A stretch of 64,000 nucleotides of DNA from Paracoccaceae bacterium. GTDB taxonomy: Bacteria > Pseudomonadota > Alphaproteobacteria > Rhodobacterales > Rhodobacteraceae. Positions 8,890 to 16,825 of this stretch are shown here, piece after piece. A program made the translations under genes and the position numbers. The first letter of the stretch is position 1; every line of letters begins with the position of its first letter. The notes beneath the pieces are model-generated. The model was not told the origin of the DNA. It searched no databases and saw only the letters and a program-made list of their open reading frames with translations. Location: assembly GCA_020425085.1 (NCBI GenBank), contig JAGQRW010000007.1, positions 310,001-374,000 of the forward strand, written 5' to 3'.

Positions 8890-9549
8890 TTATGTCTCAG
8901 GCGGCGAGGGCAGCGCCCCGATGCCGGTAAGGATGATCTGCTTGATCGAGGTCTTGGCGGCCTCCCATGCTGCATTGTCAAGGGGTTTGCCGCCGTTAAG
9001 GGTTTCGATCTGGTGGCTGAAATCGGCGTAGTGCTGGGTGGTTGCCCATAACATGTACAATAGATGCCTGGGGTTGATGTCGTTCATCATGCCTTGGTCA
9101 ATCCACTGCCGGATCACCTTGATGCGATCTTCGGTCCATTCGGCAAGTTCGGATTCCAGGGTATCCTGGATCACCGGCGCGCCGTGCATCACCTCGGATG
9201 CCCAGACTTTGGATCCGGCGGCGTGGCGGCGGCTGATCTCCATCTTGGCGTCGATATAGGCACCGATGCCCTCGGCCGGGCTGGCGGCGCTGTCGAACAC
9301 GTCGGCGGCGCGCAGCCAGAACTGAAAGATGTTCTGCACAACCTGTCGGTAAAGCGCCTCTTTAGTCGGGAAATAGTAGTGGAGGTTGGCCTTGGGCAGG
9401 TTGGCCATATCGGCAATCAGTTGCATGGTGGCACCGCCAAAACCGGCCTCGGCAAAGACTTTTTCGGCGGCTTTGAGGATCTGCGCCTCACGTTCCTGGC
9501 GGCGCTCGGACTGGCGGGATTGTTTGGCCGCAAGGTCCATTTTTTGCAT
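8890..9549 (-). CDS. rutR: TetR family regulator, RutR-like
   Basis: Regulator of about 219 residues. The helix-turn-helix reads ATMQLIADMANLPKANLHYYFPTKEALYR, the form found in RutR, which senses uracil/thymine in Escherichia coli. The C-terminal part (QHYADFSHQIETLNGG, then a helix before the end) also follows RutR. Two copies of the RutR-type operator TTGACCAnnTGGTCAA lie just upstream (9565-9580 and 9598-9613), supporting the assignment. Starts at 9552 (GTG), 9549 or 9540 are possible. The neighbours are a carbamoyl-amidase and dihydropyrimidinase, so it most likely represses dihydropyrimidine breakdown and itself. Confidence 0.9.
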   Translation of the reverse strand: MQKMDLAAKQSRQSERRQEREAQILKAAEKVFAEAGFGGATMQLIADMANLPKANLHYYFPTKEALYRQVVQNIFQFWLRAADVFDSAASPAEGIGAYIDAKMEISRRHAAGSKVWASEVMHGAPVIQDTLESELAEWTEDRIKVIRQWIDQGMMNDINPRHLLYMLWATTQHYADFSHQIETLNGGKPLDNAAWEAAKTSIKQIILTGIGALPSPPET

Positions 9550-9564
9550 CACCCCAGATTTTTC

Positions 9565-9580
9565 TTGACCAGATGGTCAG
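9565..9580. promoter_or_regulatory. RutR-type operator, site 1
   Basis: TTGACCAGATGGTCAG matches the TTGACCAnnTGGTCAA palindrome known for RutR at 15 of 16 positions (both spacer bases are free). It begins 16 bases upstream of the regulator start, so occupancy would block transcription of the regulator. Confidence 0.8.
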
Positions 9581-9597
9581 GTTGTGGTCCCGTAAAC

Positions 9598-9613
9598 CTG
9601 ACCATATGGTCAG
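9598..9613. promoter_or_regulatory. RutR-type operator, site 2
   Basis: CTGACCATATGGTCAG is a perfect palindrome with the RutR core TGACCAnnTGGTCA. Its centre is 33 bases from the centre of site 1, about three helical turns, so two dimers could bind the same DNA face. It lies 63 bases upstream of the amidase start and probably controls that operon. Confidence 0.8.
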
Positions 9614-9675
9614 AAACCGTATCGACGCAAGAGGTTTGCCAAAGACACGGTCGATCACGCCATCCGGGGGACGCG

Positions 9676-10926
9676 ATGCCAGCACCTAGCGACAACATGA
9701 AGATCAACAGCGACCGCCTGTGGGACAGCCTGATGGATATGGCCAGGATCGGCCCGGGCGTTGCGGGCGGCAACAACCGCCAGACCCTGACCGATGCCGA
9801 TGGTGAAGGTCGGCATCTGTTCCAGAAATGGTGCAAGGCGGCTGGTTTGACCATGGGCCTTGACAGCATGGGCAACATGTTCGCGCGGCGCGAAGGAACC
9901 GACCCTGACGCGCTGCCGGTCTATGTCGGCAGCCATCTTGATACCCAACCGACCGGCGGCAAATACGACGGCGTTCTGGGGGTGCTTGGCGGGCTTGAGA
10001 TCATCCGCACCCTAAATGATCTTGGCGTGAAAACCCGCCATCCCATCGTCGTCACCAACTGGACCAACGAGGAAGGCACGCGGTTCGCCCCGCCCATGCT
10101 GGCATCGGGTGTGTTCGCGGGGGTACATGAACAAGATTGGGCCTATCAGCGCCAGGATCACGACGGCAAATCCTTTGGCGATGAGCTGGCGCGGATCGGC
10201 TGGAAGGGCGATGAGGCGGTCGGCGCACGCAAGATGCACGCGATGTTCGAGTTGCACATCGAACAAGGCCCGATACTGGAGGCTGAAGGCAAGGATATCG
10301 GCGTGGTTACCCACGGTCAGGGCCTTAGCTGGACACAAGTGACGGTGAGCGGCAAGGAAAGCCATACCGGATCGACCCCGATGCCGATGCGCCGGAACGC
10401 CGGGCTGGGCATGGCACGGATGCTGGAACTGGTGGACAAGATCGCGTGGGAACACGCGCCCGACGCCGTGGGCGCGGCGGGGCATATCGACGTTTACCCC
10501 AATTCAAGGAATGTGATCCCCGGCAGGGTGGTGTTCACCGTCGATTTCCGCTCGCCCGATCTGAAGGTGATCGAGGCGATGGAGACCAGTTTCAAGGCCG
10601 GTGCTACGGCGATTGCCAAAGATATGGATCTGGGGATCGAGATGGAAAAGGTCGGCGGGTTTGACCCCGTGACCTTCGATGAAGGCTGCGTAAGTGCGGT
10701 TCGCAACGCCGCTGAGCGGCTGGGCTATTCGCATCGCAATATCATTTCGGGTGCCGGTCACGACGCCTGCTGGATCAACCGGGTGGCGCCGACAGCGATG
10801 GTGATGTGCCCCTGTGTGGATGGGTTAAGCCATAATGAGGCCGAAGACATTTCCCGTGAATGGGCTGCGGCGGGAACGAATGTGCTGATGCATGCGGTAG
10901 TTGAGACGGCGATGATAGTTGAATAG
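9676..10926 (+). CDS. Zn-dependent N-carbamoyl-amino-acid amidase (beta-ureidopropionase type)
   Basis: M20-family metallohydrolase of 416 residues that removes the carbamoyl group from N-carbamoyl-beta-alanine or related acids, giving the amino acid, CO2 and ammonia. Metal ligands are seen at His87 (GSHLDT), Asp98 (GGKYDG) and Glu132/Glu133 (TNEEG), with His256-type ligand in MFELHIEQGP and a late His in GLSHNEAED. Dimerisation-domain residues (GKESHTGSTPM, NVIPG) are present. ATG 9676 follows GGGGG at six bases. A much longer frame upstream runs through the operators and the regulator gene and is not coding. Dihydropyrimidinase follows after 78 bases and makes its substrate. Confidence 0.92.
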   Translation: MPAPSDNMKINSDRLWDSLMDMARIGPGVAGGNNRQTLTDADGEGRHLFQKWCKAAGLTMGLDSMGNMFARREGTDPDALPVYVGSHLDTQPTGGKYDGVLGVLGGLEIIRTLNDLGVKTRHPIVVTNWTNEEGTRFAPPMLASGVFAGVHEQDWAYQRQDHDGKSFGDELARIGWKGDEAVGARKMHAMFELHIEQGPILEAEGKDIGVVTHGQGLSWTQVTVSGKESHTGSTPMPMRRNAGLGMARMLELVDKIAWEHAPDAVGAAGHIDVYPNSRNVIPGRVVFTVDFRSPDLKVIEAMETSFKAGATAIAKDMDLGIEMEKVGGFDPVTFDEGCVSAVRNAAERLGYSHRNIISGAGHDACWINRVAPTAMVMCPCVDGLSHNEAEDISREWAAAGTNVLMHAVVETAMIVE

Positions 10927-10928
10927 CG

Positions 10929-10972
10929 CCGGGGGCCAGCCCCCGGACCCCCGGAGTATTTCTGCAATAAAG
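10929..10972 (+). repeat. Hairpin plus GGAGTATTT intergenic repeat, copy A
   Basis: A perfect hairpin with arms CCGGGGGC (10929-10936) and GCCCCCGG (10939-10946) is followed by CCCCGGAGTATTTCTGCAAT and AAAG. The same GGAGTATTT core recurs in at least three other intergenic sites in this window (13457-13475, 13526-13550, 37872-37900). It sits between two genes of one operon, so it could act as a partial terminator or an mRNA stabiliser. Confidence 0.6.
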
Positions 10973-11004
10973 AAACCAAGTCGAGTTTCCCAAGGGAGAG
11001 TTAA

Positions 11005-12465
11005 ATGACCAAAGTCATCAAGAACGGCACCGTCTGCACCGCCGACCGCACCTGGAAGGCCGATGTGCTGATCGAGGGCGAAGTGATCAGGCAGATCGGT
11101 GAAAACCTCAAGGGCGACGAATATATCGACGCCGAGGGGGCGTATGTAATCCCCGGCGGCATTGATCCGCACACACATCTGGAAATGCCGTTCATGGGCA
11201 CCACGGCGGCGGAAACGTTTGAATCCGGCACCTGGGCAGCGGCCACCGGTGGCACCACGATGATCGTCGATTTCTGCCTGCCCGGCGCCGATGGGTCGAT
11301 CAAGAACGCAATCAATGAATGGCACCGAAAATCGGCGCCGCAGATCTGTTCCGATGTCGGCTATCACATGGCGATTACCGGCTGGAACGAAAACGTCTTT
11401 GCCGAGATGAAGGACGCTGTCGATATGGGCGTGAACAGCTTCAAGCATTTCATGGCCTACAAGGGTGCGCTGATGATCGAGGATGACGAGATGTTCGCCA
11501 GCTTCAAACGCTGTGCCGAGCTCGGGGCGTTGCCGATGGTGCATGCGGAAAACGGCGATCTGGTCGCCGCACTTCAGGAAAAGTATTTCAACATGGGCAT
11601 GACCGGGCCAGAGGCGCATGCCTATTCCCGCCCGCCTGAGTTGGAAGGCGAGGCCGCCAACCGCGCCATCACCATCGCCGACACGGCGGGCGTTCCCCTG
11701 TATATCGTGCATGTCAGTTGCGAGCAGACGCATGAGGCGATCAGGCGGGCGCGGCAAAAAGGCATGCGGGTTTACGGCGAGCCGTTGATCCAGTTCCTGA
11801 CGCTGGATGAATCGGAATATTTCAACAAGGACTGGGACCATGCGGCCCGCCGGGTGATGAGCCCACCGTTCCGTTCCAAGGATCATCAGGACAGCCTCTG
11901 GGCCGGGTTGCAGGCGGGCAGCCTGCAGGTGGTGGCCACCGATCACGCCGCCTTCACCACGGCGCAGAAACGCGCCGGTCGCAACGATTTTCGCATTATT
12001 CCCAACGGCTCCAACGGGCTGGAGGAACGGTTGGCGGTGCTCTGGACCGAGGGGGTCGAGACCGGGCGGCTGACGCCGAACGAATTTGTCGCGGCGACCT
12101 CGACCAATGTCGCCAAGATCCTCAACATCTACCCGAAAAAGGGGGCGATCGTCGAAGGGGCGGATGCGGATATCGTGGTGTGGGATCCGAAGATATCCAA
12201 AACCATCAGCGCATCGAACCATCATTCGGTACTGGATTACAACGTGTTCGAAGGCTTCGACGTCAAGGCGCAGGCGCGCTTCACCCTGTCGCGCGGTGAT
12301 GTGATCTGGGCCTGGGGGCAGAACTCGCAACCACAGCCGGGCCGCGGCAAGTTCGTGCCTCGACCGGCCTTTCACGCGGCCAACACGGCGCTTAGCAAGT
12401 GGAAGGAACTGACCTCTCCCAAGCAGATCAAGCGCGATCCGCTGAATATTCCGGCAGGTATCTGA
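11005..12465 (+). CDS. hydA: dihydropyrimidinase (hydantoinase)
   Basis: Binuclear zinc amidohydrolase of 486 residues that opens the ring of dihydrouracil, dihydrothymine or 5-substituted hydantoins. The metal-binding DPHTH motif is at residues 54-58. The carboxylated lysine is expected in FKHFMAYKG (Lys153), with later metal histidines in VHAENGD and YIVHVSC and the final Asp in ATDHAAF. The substrate-contact segment NHHSVLDYNVFEG and the C-terminal tail are typical of true dihydropyrimidinases. The downstream amidase substrate is its product, and both belong to the reductive pyrimidine pathway. Dihydropyrimidine dehydrogenase is not encoded here. AAGGGAGAG lies just upstream of ATG 11005. 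Confidence 0.95.
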   Translation: MTKVIKNGTVCTADRTWKADVLIEGEVIRQIGENLKGDEYIDAEGAYVIPGGIDPHTHLEMPFMGTTAAETFESGTWAAATGGTTMIVDFCLPGADGSIKNAINEWHRKSAPQICSDVGYHMAITGWNENVFAEMKDAVDMGVNSFKHFMAYKGALMIEDDEMFASFKRCAELGALPMVHAENGDLVAALQEKYFNMGMTGPEAHAYSRPPELEGEAANRAITIADTAGVPLYIVHVSCEQTHEAIRRARQKGMRVYGEPLIQFLTLDESEYFNKDWDHAARRVMSPPFRSKDHQDSLWAGLQAGSLQVVATDHAAFTTAQKRAGRNDFRIIPNGSNGLEERLAVLWTEGVETGRLTPNEFVAATSTNVAKILNIYPKKGAIVEGADADIVVWDPKISKTISASNHHSVLDYNVFEGFDVKAQARFTLSRGDVIWAWGQNSQPQPGRGKFVPRPAFHAANTALSKWKELTSPKQIKRDPLNIPAGI

Positions 12466-12550
12466 AACCACCATGATGGCGCTGGCGCGGGCGGGGTATT
12501 GCGGCAATAATGACCCCGCGAAATGCCGGGGCGCAGCAGGGGGGTAGAGA

Positions 12551-13333
12551 GTGAACGATACCGTGATCAAGGCCGATGGCCTGAGCCTGACCTTTGAAAC
12601 CAATGACGGTCCGGTGCATGCGCTGAAGAATATCAGCCTGGAAATCAAAAAAGGCGAATTCGTTTCTTTCATCGGCCCCTCGGGCTGTGGCAAGACGACG
12701 TTTTTGCGGGTGATGGCCGATCTGGAACGGCCGACCGCGGGTTCGATCACAATCAACGGTGTCACGCCTGAAGCGGCGCGAATGGCCCGCGCTTATGGCT
12801 ATGTGTTTCAGGCGGCGGGTCTTTATCCGTGGCGCACCATTGGCGGCAATATTCGCTTGCCGCTGGAGATCATGGGCTATGCCAGGTCGGAACAGATGCA
12901 ACGTCTGCAACATGTGCTGGAACTGGTTGACCTGGTCGGGTTTGAAAGGAAATTCCCCTGGCAACTGTCGGGCGGCATGCAGCAACGCGCATCAATCGCC
13001 CGCGCCCTGGCGTTTGATGCGGATATCCTGCTGATGGATGAACCATTCGGTGCGCTGGACGAGATTGTCCGCGATCATCTGAATGAACAACTGCTCAAGC
13101 TCTGGGCCAAGACCAACAAGACCATCGGGTTCGTAACCCACTCCATCCCCGAGGCGGTATATCTTTCCACCCGCATCGTGGTAATGTCGCCCCGACCCGG
13201 GCGCATCACCGATGTGATCGAAAGTTCGCTGCCAGCAGAGCGCCCACTGGATATCCGCGATTCGCCCGAGTTTCTGGAAATCGCCCACCGGGTGCGTGAC
13301 GGGCTGAGGGCCGGGCATGCCTATGATGACTGA
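12551..13333 (+). CDS. ABC transporter ATP-binding protein (SsuB/NrtD/ThiZ type)
   Basis: ATPase of 260 residues with Walker A GPSGCGKTT, signature LSGGMQQR, Walker B ILLMDEPFGALDE and the switch VTHS-I-PEA typical of the nitrate/taurine/pyrimidine-precursor importer family. It starts at GTG 12551 after AGAGA. It lies 85 bases after dihydropyrimidinase and precedes two matching permeases, so it most likely energises uptake of a pyrimidine, hydantoin or their breakdown product. The substrate is inferred from position only. Confidence 0.92.
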   Translation: MNDTVIKADGLSLTFETNDGPVHALKNISLEIKKGEFVSFIGPSGCGKTTFLRVMADLERPTAGSITINGVTPEAARMARAYGYVFQAAGLYPWRTIGGNIRLPLEIMGYARSEQMQRLQHVLELVDLVGFERKFPWQLSGGMQQRASIARALAFDADILLMDEPFGALDEIVRDHLNEQLLKLWAKTNKTIGFVTHSIPEAVYLSTRIVVMSPRPGRITDVIESSLPAERPLDIRDSPEFLEIAHRVRDGLRAGHAYDD

Positions 13334-13561
13334 CCTCTGCAAAAAGCGCCCCGCCCCCCGAAGGGAACGAGGCGCCATCATCGTTCACGGCCATCGGCAC
13401 TCCTGCCTGTACCGCCTGAACAGTGAACCCGATTTTGGTTACCGAATCCTTAACATCATTGTTCCAAAAATACTCAATTCCGGCGCTGAAACAAACGGCG
13501 GCATCAAAGACCATGATGCCTCCGGCGGGAGTATTTCGGGAACAATGAGAGGGGTTGCCGG
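13334..13561. repeat. Intergenic region with inverted pair of GGAGTATTT repeats
   Basis: The 228 bases between the ATPase and first permease genes hold two oppositely oriented copies of the interspersed repeat: CATTGTTCCAAAAATACTC (13457-13475) and GAGTATTTCGGGAACAATG (about 13530-13548). They match as 19-base arms with three central mismatches around about 54 bases. Inside them is a further hairpin with arms GGCATCA (near 13500) and TGATGCC (near 13514). The transcript should fold into a long structured element between two genes that must be made in fixed ratio. No protein gene is visible. Confidence 0.6.
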
Positions 13562-14449
13562 ATGAACTGGTTCCATCATCGGATCCTGCCGATACTGGTA
13601 GTTGTCGCCGCGATATTTGCGCTTTGGTATGTCGGCTCAATCGGACTGAACGCGCGATGGGCTTATGACAAGGCCAAACGGGCCGAAATCAGCCTGAGTT
13701 TTTCCGAGATGGTGGCGGATACCTGGAGCCAGGAAAAACCGAAATTGCCTGCGCCGCATCAGGTTGCGGCTGAAATTTGGAAAACGACGGGGGACATGGC
13801 GATAAACGGCCGGATGTTTTCCAAGCGCAGCCTGATATATCATGGCTGGATTACCCTGTCCGCGACGGTTCTGGGTTTTGTTCTCGGGTCGATTCTTGGC
13901 ATTTTGCTGGCGGTCGGCATCGTTCACAACCGGGCGATGGACATGTCGGTGATGCCATGGATCATTGCCAGCCAGACCATCCCGATCATTGCCATTGCGC
14001 CCATGGTGATCGTGGTTTTGAATGCGGTGGGGATATCGGGATTGCTGCCTAAGGCGATCATTTCCATGTATCTGTCGTTCTTTCCGGTGGTGGTCGGCAT
14101 GGTCAAGGGGCTGCGCTCGGCGGATCAGATGCAGATTGACCAGATGCGCACCTGGTTCGCCAGCCGGCCCCAGACGTTCTGGAAACTGCGTCTGCCGGGG
14201 TCGATGCCCTATCTGTTTACCTCGCTCAAGGTTGCCATGGCGGCGGCTCTGGTGGGGGCGATCGTGGCGGAGTTGCCGATCAATCAGAATGGCGGGCTGG
14301 GGGCGCGCATGCTGGTCGGATCCTATTACGGCCAGACCATCCAGATCTGGAGCGCGCTGATCGCCGCGGCGGTGCTGGCCGCCTGTCTGGTGGCGCTGAT
14401 CGGTGTGATCGAGGCGATGACGCTCAGGCGGATGGGGATGAAGCGATGA
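13562..14449 (+). CDS. ABC transporter permease
   Basis: Inner-membrane subunit of 295 residues with an N-terminal membrane anchor (about residues 6-25), a soluble stretch of about 60 residues and then five to six membrane segments. The coupling loop is RTWFASRPQTFWKLRLPGSMPYLFTSLK (seen as two parts), as in SsuC/TauC/NrtB-type permeases. The stop overlaps the next permease start by four bases (ATGA), so the two are translationally coupled. It pairs with the ATPase at 12551. Confidence 0.92.
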   Translation: MNWFHHRILPILVVVAAIFALWYVGSIGLNARWAYDKAKRAEISLSFSEMVADTWSQEKPKLPAPHQVAAEIWKTTGDMAINGRMFSKRSLIYHGWITLSATVLGFVLGSILGILLAVGIVHNRAMDMSVMPWIIASQTIPIIAIAPMVIVVLNAVGISGLLPKAIISMYLSFFPVVVGMVKGLRSADQMQIDQMRTWFASRPQTFWKLRLPGSMPYLFTSLKVAMAAALVGAIVAELPINQNGGLGARMLVGSYYGQTIQIWSALIAAAVLAACLVALIGVIEAMTLRRMGMKR

Positions 14450-15306
14450 GCTGGTTCATGCAATCGACAACGTCGGCTGGGTTGTTGCTTCTGGTGTTCT
14501 GGCTGGCCATGTGGCGGCTGAATGTCTGTCTTTCCGGTTGCCAGAATTCCAGGGTGATCAAGTTCCTGGTGCCGCTGATCTTTGGTCTTACGCTGCTGAT
14601 TCTGTGGGAGGGAGTGGTAAGGATATTCGCCATCAACCCGGTATTGCTGCCAACACCAAGTGCCATTGCGGTGCGGTTTGTGGGCAGCCTGCCCGTGCTA
14701 TGGGCGGATTTCGTGCAGACCTTTGTGAAGGGCGCACTGACCGGCTATGCTGTCGGTTGTACGGCGGCGTTTCTGACGGCGGTTGCGATTGACCGGTCAC
14801 CCTTCCTGCAACGCGGTCTGCTGCCGGTCGGCAATTTCATTGCGGCACTGCCGATCATCGGTACTGCCCCGGTGCTGGTAATGTGGTTCGGTTTTGACTG
14901 GCAATCCAAGGCTGCCGTGGTGGTAGCGATGGTGTTTTTCCCGATGCTGGTCAACACCGTACAGGGGTTGCAGGCATCCGATCACATGCAGCGCGACCTG
15001 ATGCAGACCTATGCCGCCAGCTACCCGCAAGCCCTTTTGAAACTGCGACTGCCGGCGGCGATGCCGTTCGTGTTCAACGGTCTCAAGATCTGCACCACAC
15101 TGGCGTTGATCGGTGCCATCGTGGCGGAGTTTTTCGGTTCGCCGATCAAGGGCATGGGGTTTCGCATCTCGACCGAGGTCGGACGGCTGGGGCTTGATAT
15201 GGTCTGGTCCGAAATCACGGTGGCGGCGCTTGCCGGGTCGGCTTTTTACGGAATCGTGGCGCTGATTGAAAAGTCGGTCACCTTCTGGCATCCGTCACAA
15301 AGATAA
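14446..15306 (+). CDS. ABC transporter permease
   Basis: Second permease of the same importer, 286 residues, with membrane segments starting about residue 10 and coupling loop QTYAASYPQALLKLRLPAAMP. It forms the heterodimeric channel with the preceding gene. A binding protein of the NMT1/ThiY type would be expected next, but none is found: the following gene, 180 bases on, is a Bug-type receptor of a different transporter class. Either the receptor is elsewhere or was lost. Confidence 0.92.
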   Translation: MSWFMQSTTSAGLLLLVFWLAMWRLNVCLSGCQNSRVIKFLVPLIFGLTLLILWEGVVRIFAINPVLLPTPSAIAVRFVGSLPVLWADFVQTFVKGALTGYAVGCTAAFLTAVAIDRSPFLQRGLLPVGNFIAALPIIGTAPVLVMWFGFDWQSKAAVVVAMVFFPMLVNTVQGLQASDHMQRDLMQTYAASYPQALLKLRLPAAMPFVFNGLKICTTLALIGAIVAEFFGSPIKGMGFRISTEVGRLGLDMVWSEITVAALAGSAFYGIVALIEKSVTFWHPSQR

Positions 15307-15486
15307 CTGAAACGAGCGCCAGACGGCATTTGTGTGAGTTAAGAAAAACTAAACTTCACGGCAAAGAAAGAAATTGCCACCCACTCTGGCAGCCCATACC
15401 TTTTTCGTTGTCTGAACGTGTCGCTCCAGTTCGGAAAAACCCGAGACAGGATCAAATTCGACACATCAACAAGGTTGGGAGAACCT

Positions 15487-16464
15487 ATGAAAAAGCGAAT
15501 TTCCGTAGCGCTTGTCAGCGCGATGCTGGCAGTTGCCGGCACTGCCCCGGTCCAAGCACAAGACAATTACCCATCCAAGGAGGTGACAATCGTCGTTCCC
15601 TATTCACCCGGTGGGATTGCCGATACCTTTACCCGTGCGGTTGCTGATCGTTTGGCCGATAAACTTGGCCAGCCCGTGATCGTCGACAACCGCCCCGGCG
15701 CCAGCCAGATGGTCGGCGCAATGGCGGTGGTCGAGGCACCGGCCGACGGCTACACCCTGTTTCTGGGTTCGACCACCAGTCTGGCGGTCAATGTCCATAC
15801 CCAGAAGAACCTGCGCTATGACCCGGTAAAGGATTTTGCACCGGTGACCCTTGGCATGACCATGCCGCTATTTCTGGTAGTCAACCCCGAGGTTCCCGCC
15901 AACAGCGTCGAGGAACTGATCGCGATGTTGCGCGCGGATCCCGGCAAATATACGTTCGCTTCGATCGGCAATGGCAGTTCGACCCATATGGCGGGTGAAA
16001 TGTTCATGCAGATGACCGGTACCGATATGGTTCATGTTCCCTACAAGGGTTCAACGCCAGCGATCGCCGATCTGGTCGCTGGTCGCGTGACCATGAATTT
16101 TGACGTGGGCAAAACCAGCCTGCCGTTGGTTGAATCCGGTCAGTTGAAGGTATTGGCCGTGGGCAGCAAGGATCGCTATTCGCAACTGCCCGATCTGCCG
16201 ACTGTTTCCGAGGCCGGTGTTCCCGGTTATCAGGCAAGCGTCTGGTTCGGGTTCGTGACGACGGCAGGCACTCCGCAGCCAATCGTTGACCGCTTGTCAA
16301 AGGAAATCGGCGATATCCTGCGTACAGACAAGATGAAGGCGACATTTGCCCCCTCGGCAATCGAGCTGACGCCGGACACGCCGGCGGAATTCGGTGAGAT
16401 GATTCAGGGCGAGATCGACCGCTGGGGCGAAGTATTGCGCAAGGCTGGACTTGAGCCGAAATAG
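15487..16464 (+). CDS. Bug/TctC family periplasmic binding protein
   Basis: Receptor of 325 residues for a tripartite tricarboxylate-type transporter. The signal peptide is MKKRISVALVSAMLAVAG... with a likely cut after VQAQ (about residue 25). The mature start DNYPSKEVTIVVPYSPGG and the loop KLGQPVIVDNRPGAS are hallmarks of Bug proteins, which bind carboxylates through two water-mediated contacts. ATG 15487 follows GGGAGAAC. The frame continues upstream to 15418 but lacks signal-peptide character there. Its membrane partners TctB and TctA lie 4 kb downstream, beyond three CoA-metabolism genes, suggesting one uptake-and-activation operon. Confidence 0.93.
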   Translation: MKKRISVALVSAMLAVAGTAPVQAQDNYPSKEVTIVVPYSPGGIADTFTRAVADRLADKLGQPVIVDNRPGASQMVGAMAVVEAPADGYTLFLGSTTSLAVNVHTQKNLRYDPVKDFAPVTLGMTMPLFLVVNPEVPANSVEELIAMLRADPGKYTFASIGNGSSTHMAGEMFMQMTGTDMVHVPYKGSTPAIADLVAGRVTMNFDVGKTSLPLVESGQLKVLAVGSKDRYSQLPDLPTVSEAGVPGYQASVWFGFVTTAGTPQPIVDRLSKEIGDILRTDKMKATFAPSAIELTPDTPAEFGEMIQGEIDRWGEVLRKAGLEPK

Positions 16465-16470
16465 GCTGAA

Positions 16471-16491
16471 CGCCCTTTCGGGCGGCCTTTT
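16471..16491 (+). terminator. Probable intrinsic terminator after the Bug gene
   Basis: Hairpin CGCCC-TTTC-GGGCG (16471-16484) followed by GCCTTTTG, seven bases after the stop codon. The stem is short but GC-only and the T-run is four bases, so termination may be partial. That would allow more receptor than membrane or enzyme subunits to be made. Confidence 0.55.
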
Positions 16492-16825
16492 GACGGGGCT
16501 GCCCGAAACAAAACCCGATCTGCCACCCCAAACCTCTCTATCGACGAGGCAGCAGGGAACCAGACCTGAACAACGACAATAAAATTCGGCTGGTACAGTC
16601 CAAAGACCTGCCGCGCAAGACGCCGACCAAGGGCGTGTCAGAAGGCCGACAGGATCGTCGGAACCGATGGTCCCTGGGGTTCACACCGAAAGCGCAACCA
16701 AGTTTGTCCGGTCGCCAGATTTCCCCAGGGTCAGGATCGTCTGGCCATGCAGTCTAGTCCGAACCGCATCACCAGACCGACATACGGATCAACCGGATCA
16801 TTTTACCCAATCAAAGGGACGAACC
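16492..16825. other. Intergenic region without a recognised gene
   Basis: About 330 bases between the Bug terminator and the CoA-transferase start. A frame open from 16667 to the CoA-transferase start lacks homology-like content and a good start site, so I regard it as leader. The segment AAAGGGACGAACC directly before ATG 16826 is the ribosome-binding site. No operator or RNA structure could be named. Confidence 0.4.

Noticed and set aside
9064..9675. Upstream extension of the amidase frame by about 200 codons
   Set aside because: It would run through the RutR operators and the regulator gene; homology starts only at 9676.
10825..12765. Open frame of 646 codons on the minus strand across the dihydropyrimidinase gene
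   Set aside because: It lies antisense to a gene with full catalytic motifs, has no family-like sequence and is a by-product of high GC content.
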